Source of the DNA: Synechococcales cyanobacterium C42_A2020_086
Lineage (GTDB): Bacteria; Cyanobacteriota; Cyanobacteriia; Elainellales; Elainellaceae
Reading direction: 5' to 3'
Length of the DNA stretch: 64,000 nucleotides
Assembly (NCBI GenBank): GCA_015272325.1
Contig: JACYLU010000036.1
Coordinates: 186,001 to 250,000, forward strand
Every line of letters starts with the position of its first letter. Position 1 is the stretch's first letter. The notes beneath the pieces were generated by a model. That model had not been told where the DNA came from. It did no database searches and saw nothing but the letters and a program-made list of their open reading frames with translations. The translations under genes and the position numbers were made by a program. This document shows, one piece after another, positions 61,601 to 64,000 of this stretch.

Positions 61601-64000
61601 GAGCTGCCATTGGATCGGCCTGAGGATCTTGCAGAATGGACTGCGCGATGGCCGCCCGTTCCCGAACTGCCGCTGCCTGCAGTTGATCATCCTTTTTCGC
61701 CTGCGATTGGATAACCGTGTGATATTGGCTCAAGACCACGGCTAGCATTGCGACTAGCAGCGAAGGAATAACAATCCGCAACTGCCGCGACTCCCGTCTA
61801 GCCCGACGCATTTCAGCACAGCTGATATTGATATAAGTCTGGGCAACAGCAGACAGTTCCTGTGGATAAATCTTGAGAAAATCTTCGGCGTCTCGCAACC
61901 GCAGCCCATGCAGCAGGTACTCCCCTGTGGCGGGTTGACCGGCGCTAATCCACTCTTGAGCCGCCTGTTCAATGCGCCGTTGCCGCCGCAGCATCTCCCG
62001 GCTCTCATCGAGCCACTCTCGCAGCAGTGGCCAGTTGCGAATCAGGGCTTCATGGGTGACATCGACAATTTCGTGCGACCACCAGGAGGAACTGACCGGC
62101 TGCTCGGACGAAGAGTCGCAGGCGATCCCTGAATCTGCTTCAGAGTGCTCCTGACTGGTTAGGCTCGGTTCAGGGTTAGGGTTAGAGCGGACAGCCGCAC
62201 CGCGTGTGACAATTTCTTGGCTAGTGACCACCAGTTTGGCAGCCACCAGCTTCTCCAGCACTCGTTCTACTAGCTCAATTGGAAATCTAGGACTCACCAG
62301 TTCCGATTTCATGACGCGACGACGGGTATCTTCAGTCCCTTCCCCGAGCTGGGTTAGCGCCAGAAAGATCCGCTTAGCAACCAACTGCTCTTCCGCCGTC
62401 AGGCTATAGAAGACTTCGGTGGCCCGCTTCTGCAGGGTCCCACGTACGCCTCCTAACTCCTGATAGGCATCTAGAGCCAGTCGAGCAACTCCCCCTTCAG
62501 ACCCCATGCGGCGACGACGCCACAGTTCCAGCAACGTGTATTGCAACAACGGCAGCTCGCCCGGTGCCCCAATCACGTCCGACATCATGGTGTACACCAA
62601 GTTTGGCTCACACACCAATCCCACTTTCTGAGCGGGGCGGACAATGGTCGCTTTGATTTGCTCATATTTCAGCGGCGGCACCATGACCTGATGGCGCTCG
62701 ATTTGCTGAATCAGGTCTGGATAGAGCGAACACTTGTTGAGGAAGTCGGCCCGCAGCACCAACACAATACTTAAGCAGTCTTCTGCCAAGGTCAAAGCCT
62801 CCAACAAGCACTGGAGAAACTCTTGGCGCTCTCGTTCGGATTGCGACCCTTCAGCCAAGGTGAAGACTTCCTCGAATTGATCGATGACTAACAGCAGCCG
62901 GGGGTGGGTCTGATGCGGTGACCGTGTTGTGCTGCTGGACTCCACCGACAGGCTAGCCCGCACAAGCTGAGCCAGTCCTGCTCCCTTGTCCTGCAGAAAA
63001 ACTTCAGCACGACGTAGCTGTTCTGCCCGCTCTAACTCGCTGAGTTCAGAGTCAATGAATGCAGCTGCCAAGCTTTTCAGCGGGTGTTCGGTCGGAGTTA
63101 GCAGTTTGATGCGCCAATTCTCACTGCCAGGCAGTTTTTTGCCCTGCCGGAGTTGGGCGATGAGTCCCGCCCGAATCAGAGAAGACTTGCCGCTGCCGGA
63201 GGCTCCTACCACTGCCACAAAGGGCTGGCTGTGCAGCAGATCAATTAATCGATGCGTTAGATCTTCTCGTCCAAAGAAGTAATCGCTGTGAGCTTCATCA
63301 AAGAACTCGAGTCCACGATACGGACAAACATCTTTAGAGTGCACCACCGACGGTCTGGACCGAGTATTGGAGTCAGTCGCTCCTGCGCTGCGGCGCGTTA
63401 GGATGATCTCACTGCCGGAGCTTTCAAACAGCGGCTGTTGAATTTCGCCCTTGAGAGAGTGATTCACCCAATCGGTGAGGGAGTGATTGGTGACTACACC
63501 CGAGTCGAGGCGATTGGGGTCTAGCCCGGTCAGCAGAGCTTGTGTAAACACACTGTAGGAACCGTCTAGTGACTCGTAGGCGGTTTCATAGTCTCGTGAG
63601 GCAGCCATAAATAGCCGATCAGTGCCGGGATAGGCTCCTGGGTCAGCTTCTAGAAAATTGAGCAGTTCACCGCTATGACAACAATCCAGCAGGATAATGC
63701 GTTGCCGTACTGGGCTTTCTTGCAGCAGCCGCCGCAACCAAAAGAGTGACAAGCCATAGAACCCTTGGTCAGGGTTTGAGTCGCCTAGGGCTAAGTACCC
63801 TTCATGAATGCCCGCTTCTCGCTGCAACCCGTGCCCTGAGAAATAAAACAGCGCCGTGTGGGGAACAGCACTACCTTTGGGCTTAAACAGGTTAATCAAC
63901 CCGGTTTCTAGCTCTCGCAAGGTGACGAGCGTTTTCTGACCGATGCGGGGGTTGCCCTCTTGAATCACTTCTGGAAGGCGATGCACACGGAATTCGCCGT
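58605..64000 (-). CDS. Caspase-like peptidase - STAND NTPase - WD40 giant protein (5' end outside window)
   Basis: The visible part is ~1798 residues and the frame is open to the right edge (GEFRVHRLPEV), so the first residues are missing. Order: a C14 caspase/metacaspase domain (~1-190) with catalytic His in ALFYFSGHGLQ and Cys in ILLDCCHSGELL; a STAND-type NTPase (~220-720) with CPYRGLEFFDEAHSDYFFGR, P-loop AVVGASGSGKSSLIRAGLIA and LLVIDQFEEVFTLAEG; a membrane segment (LRIVIPSLLVAMLAVVLSQY, ~760); then WD40 repeats in two groups split by a ~180-residue disordered Ser/Pro/Thr region. Both catalytic residues are intact. Such proteins are thought to sense a ligand through the repeats and trigger proteolysis, in cell death or defence; that is inference here. 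Confidence 0.9.
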   Translation of the reverse strand, partial: GEFRVHRLPEVIQEGNPRIGQKTLVTLRELETGLINLFKPKGSAVPHTALFYFSGHGLQREAGIHEGYLALGDSNPDQGFYGLSLFWLRRLLQESPVRQRIILLDCCHSGELLNFLEADPGAYPGTDRLFMAASRDYETAYESLDGSYSVFTQALLTGLDPNRLDSGVVTNHSLTDWVNHSLKGEIQQPLFESSGSEIILTRRSAGATDSNTRSRPSVVHSKDVCPYRGLEFFDEAHSDYFFGREDLTHRLIDLLHSQPFVAVVGASGSGKSSLIRAGLIAQLRQGKKLPGSENWRIKLLTPTEHPLKSLAAAFIDSELSELERAEQLRRAEVFLQDKGAGLAQLVRASLSVESSSTTRSPHQTHPRLLLVIDQFEEVFTLAEGSQSERERQEFLQCLLEALTLAEDCLSIVLVLRADFLNKCSLYPDLIQQIERHQVMVPPLKYEQIKATIVRPAQKVGLVCEPNLVYTMMSDVIGAPGELPLLQYTLLELWRRRRMGSEGGVARLALDAYQELGGVRGTLQKRATEVFYSLTAEEQLVAKRIFLALTQLGEGTEDTRRRVMKSELVSPRFPIELVERVLEKLVAAKLVVTSQEIVTRGAAVRSNPNPEPSLTSQEHSEADSGIACDSSSEQPVSSSWWSHEIVDVTHEALIRNWPLLREWLDESREMLRRQRRIEQAAQEWISAGQPATGEYLLHGLRLRDAEDFLKIYPQELSAVAQTYINISCAEMRRARRESRQLRIVIPSLLVAMLAVVLSQYHTVIQSQAKKDDQLQAAAVRERAAIAQSILQDPQADPMAALLIGRLAAEDPTASHEAQSSLRAALQELRLQLNLQGHQAAVPHIAFSSDRQSLATASLDGTIRLWTINPQTIYNTRLSPARVLSWSAEQRSSSAIHGLHFSPNGQQVLAIAADSPLVKIWSVQSGEVVQQLAGSAAVIQASYSPTGDWIATTHADGSLALWRAATGELQIRLPQSRVSTSLQFSADGQTLLTAAEDGTVQLWRLQPTPTATLEPAASFSHGEPLRAARFGPQGRSIATLGQSGTVKLWKTENGQPLSILSPPLPNLEKPTPPDPAFVLPLPQLPGIASVPSRLDQIEFSPDEQRLAALDTAQQVWIWNLTTGQIEAALSPPLRSSLPSAQAPPRSASQRLRFSPDGRLLAVGDLQPSQVSQSSVVLWDWRAGRQIGRLSGHRGVASMQFSPDGTYVVTGDETGSVRLWTAERGGELPTLNLPETSVQWAMFLPGETRTATAAVAQSTAAAEPSPPIKPSQPDSSPATPLLSGLRPLNGLALLPLFPPQPIHTVRPSVTPSRDAGSVAASDRPTTMQTMPLSQSESAFNTLRDTSSKASQEASPNLSQEVVQETSSGTSETSTDLLASVTTMVTLTPEGTLQRWQILTGRPSEPTLLLPSTITPVAAIQDYPSAAQVWRFLAAALPEQLRLIQPDAVPQPAKSGLAAMARQVAGDQLTPLPSSTKLLDQLGISQEAAALSSVALSPTGRYVAIANIEGWVEFYRLSGQQPPRLLHRLRNWRWQEGLHRLDTQETPNSLSSQGSPKAGGDPTAIRHLSFSPNGQQVLGIADDLTVRLWDVQSGQLVQVLQGHEATIRQARYSPDGRWIITASWDRTARLWQTETGKLHQVLRHSDAVSSASLSSDQQRMVTTSWDGSVRLWQLGSTEPPVLLKGHAKAVLDAQFSPNGQLLVTASADGTAYLWDGRTGEQQAQLRPHRSDEPAEAMLQAFFSPDGHYVATLTKSGRIHLWAATREMLLKLARDRSLRQLTLDECSQYLRLSPEQCPTLPQ

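Overview
The window looks like chromosomal DNA from a cyanobacterium, most likely a filamentous, non-heterocystous (Leptolyngbya-like) lineage; the lineage is an inference. The evidence for a cyanobacterium is a high-light-inducible protein, an allophycocyanin-family subunit, NdhD, a Tab2-family protein, a folate/biopterin transporter, a RarA fusion of cyanobacterial type, many WD40 signalling proteins and several HIP1 octamers (GCGATCGC, e.g. 65-72 and 36475-36482). No tRNA, rRNA or CRISPR array was seen.

Layout. 1-6.7 kb: glucan and trehalose metabolism (partial treS, malQ) and a ClpC-type chaperone. 6.7-17.9 kb: an EF-hand protein, a PadR regulator, a peptidoglycan-binding protein, a tight leftward cobM / reductase / rarA-fusion run, lgt, a folate-type transporter, a carotenoid oxygenase, a BtuF-like protein and an HLIP. 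17.9-21.0 kb: an eroded accessory patch with IS1-type remnants, an IS1-like element with matched 28-bp ends, a Uma2 nuclease, a scrap of a DNA methyltransferase and a DUF433/DUF5615 pair. 22-30.4 kb: an EF-hand transaldolase, glycerol dehydrogenase, an ApcF-like protein lacking the usual chromophore cysteine, a Ser/Thr kinase-WD40 gene behind a WD40 gene, and an RTX-type calcium-binding protein.

31-43 kb is redox and sulfur biology: an overlapping pair coding for a membrane 4Fe-4S protein and an FHA-flavin reductase-ferredoxin fusion; a cluster of DUF2892, Rieske, rhodanese, methyltransferase and membrane 4Fe-4S genes whose two control regions share a 16-bp palindrome; then cysH, a sucrase/ferredoxin-like protein and a GCS2-type ligase. 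43-50 kb: cobU, ftsE, a WecG/TagA glycosyltransferase and a short DAHP synthase gene (aroF). 50-64 kb: cell-wall amidase, pdhB, Tab2, TldE/PmbA, ndhD and a very large caspase-STAND-WD40 gene that runs off the right edge.

The most striking find is the aroF leader on the minus strand (about 49.0-49.49 kb). It carries two short open reading frames in series, each packed with Tyr, Phe and Trp codons and each followed by an alternative (antiterminator) pairing and an intrinsic terminator. It reads as a tandem, ribosome-mediated aromatic amino acid attenuator in front of a DAHP synthase that lacks the N-terminal ferredoxin-like domain of many relatives. Other strong leads are the FHA-gated redox pair, the shared operator of the Rieske/rhodanese cluster, and the Cys-less ApcF-like subunit.
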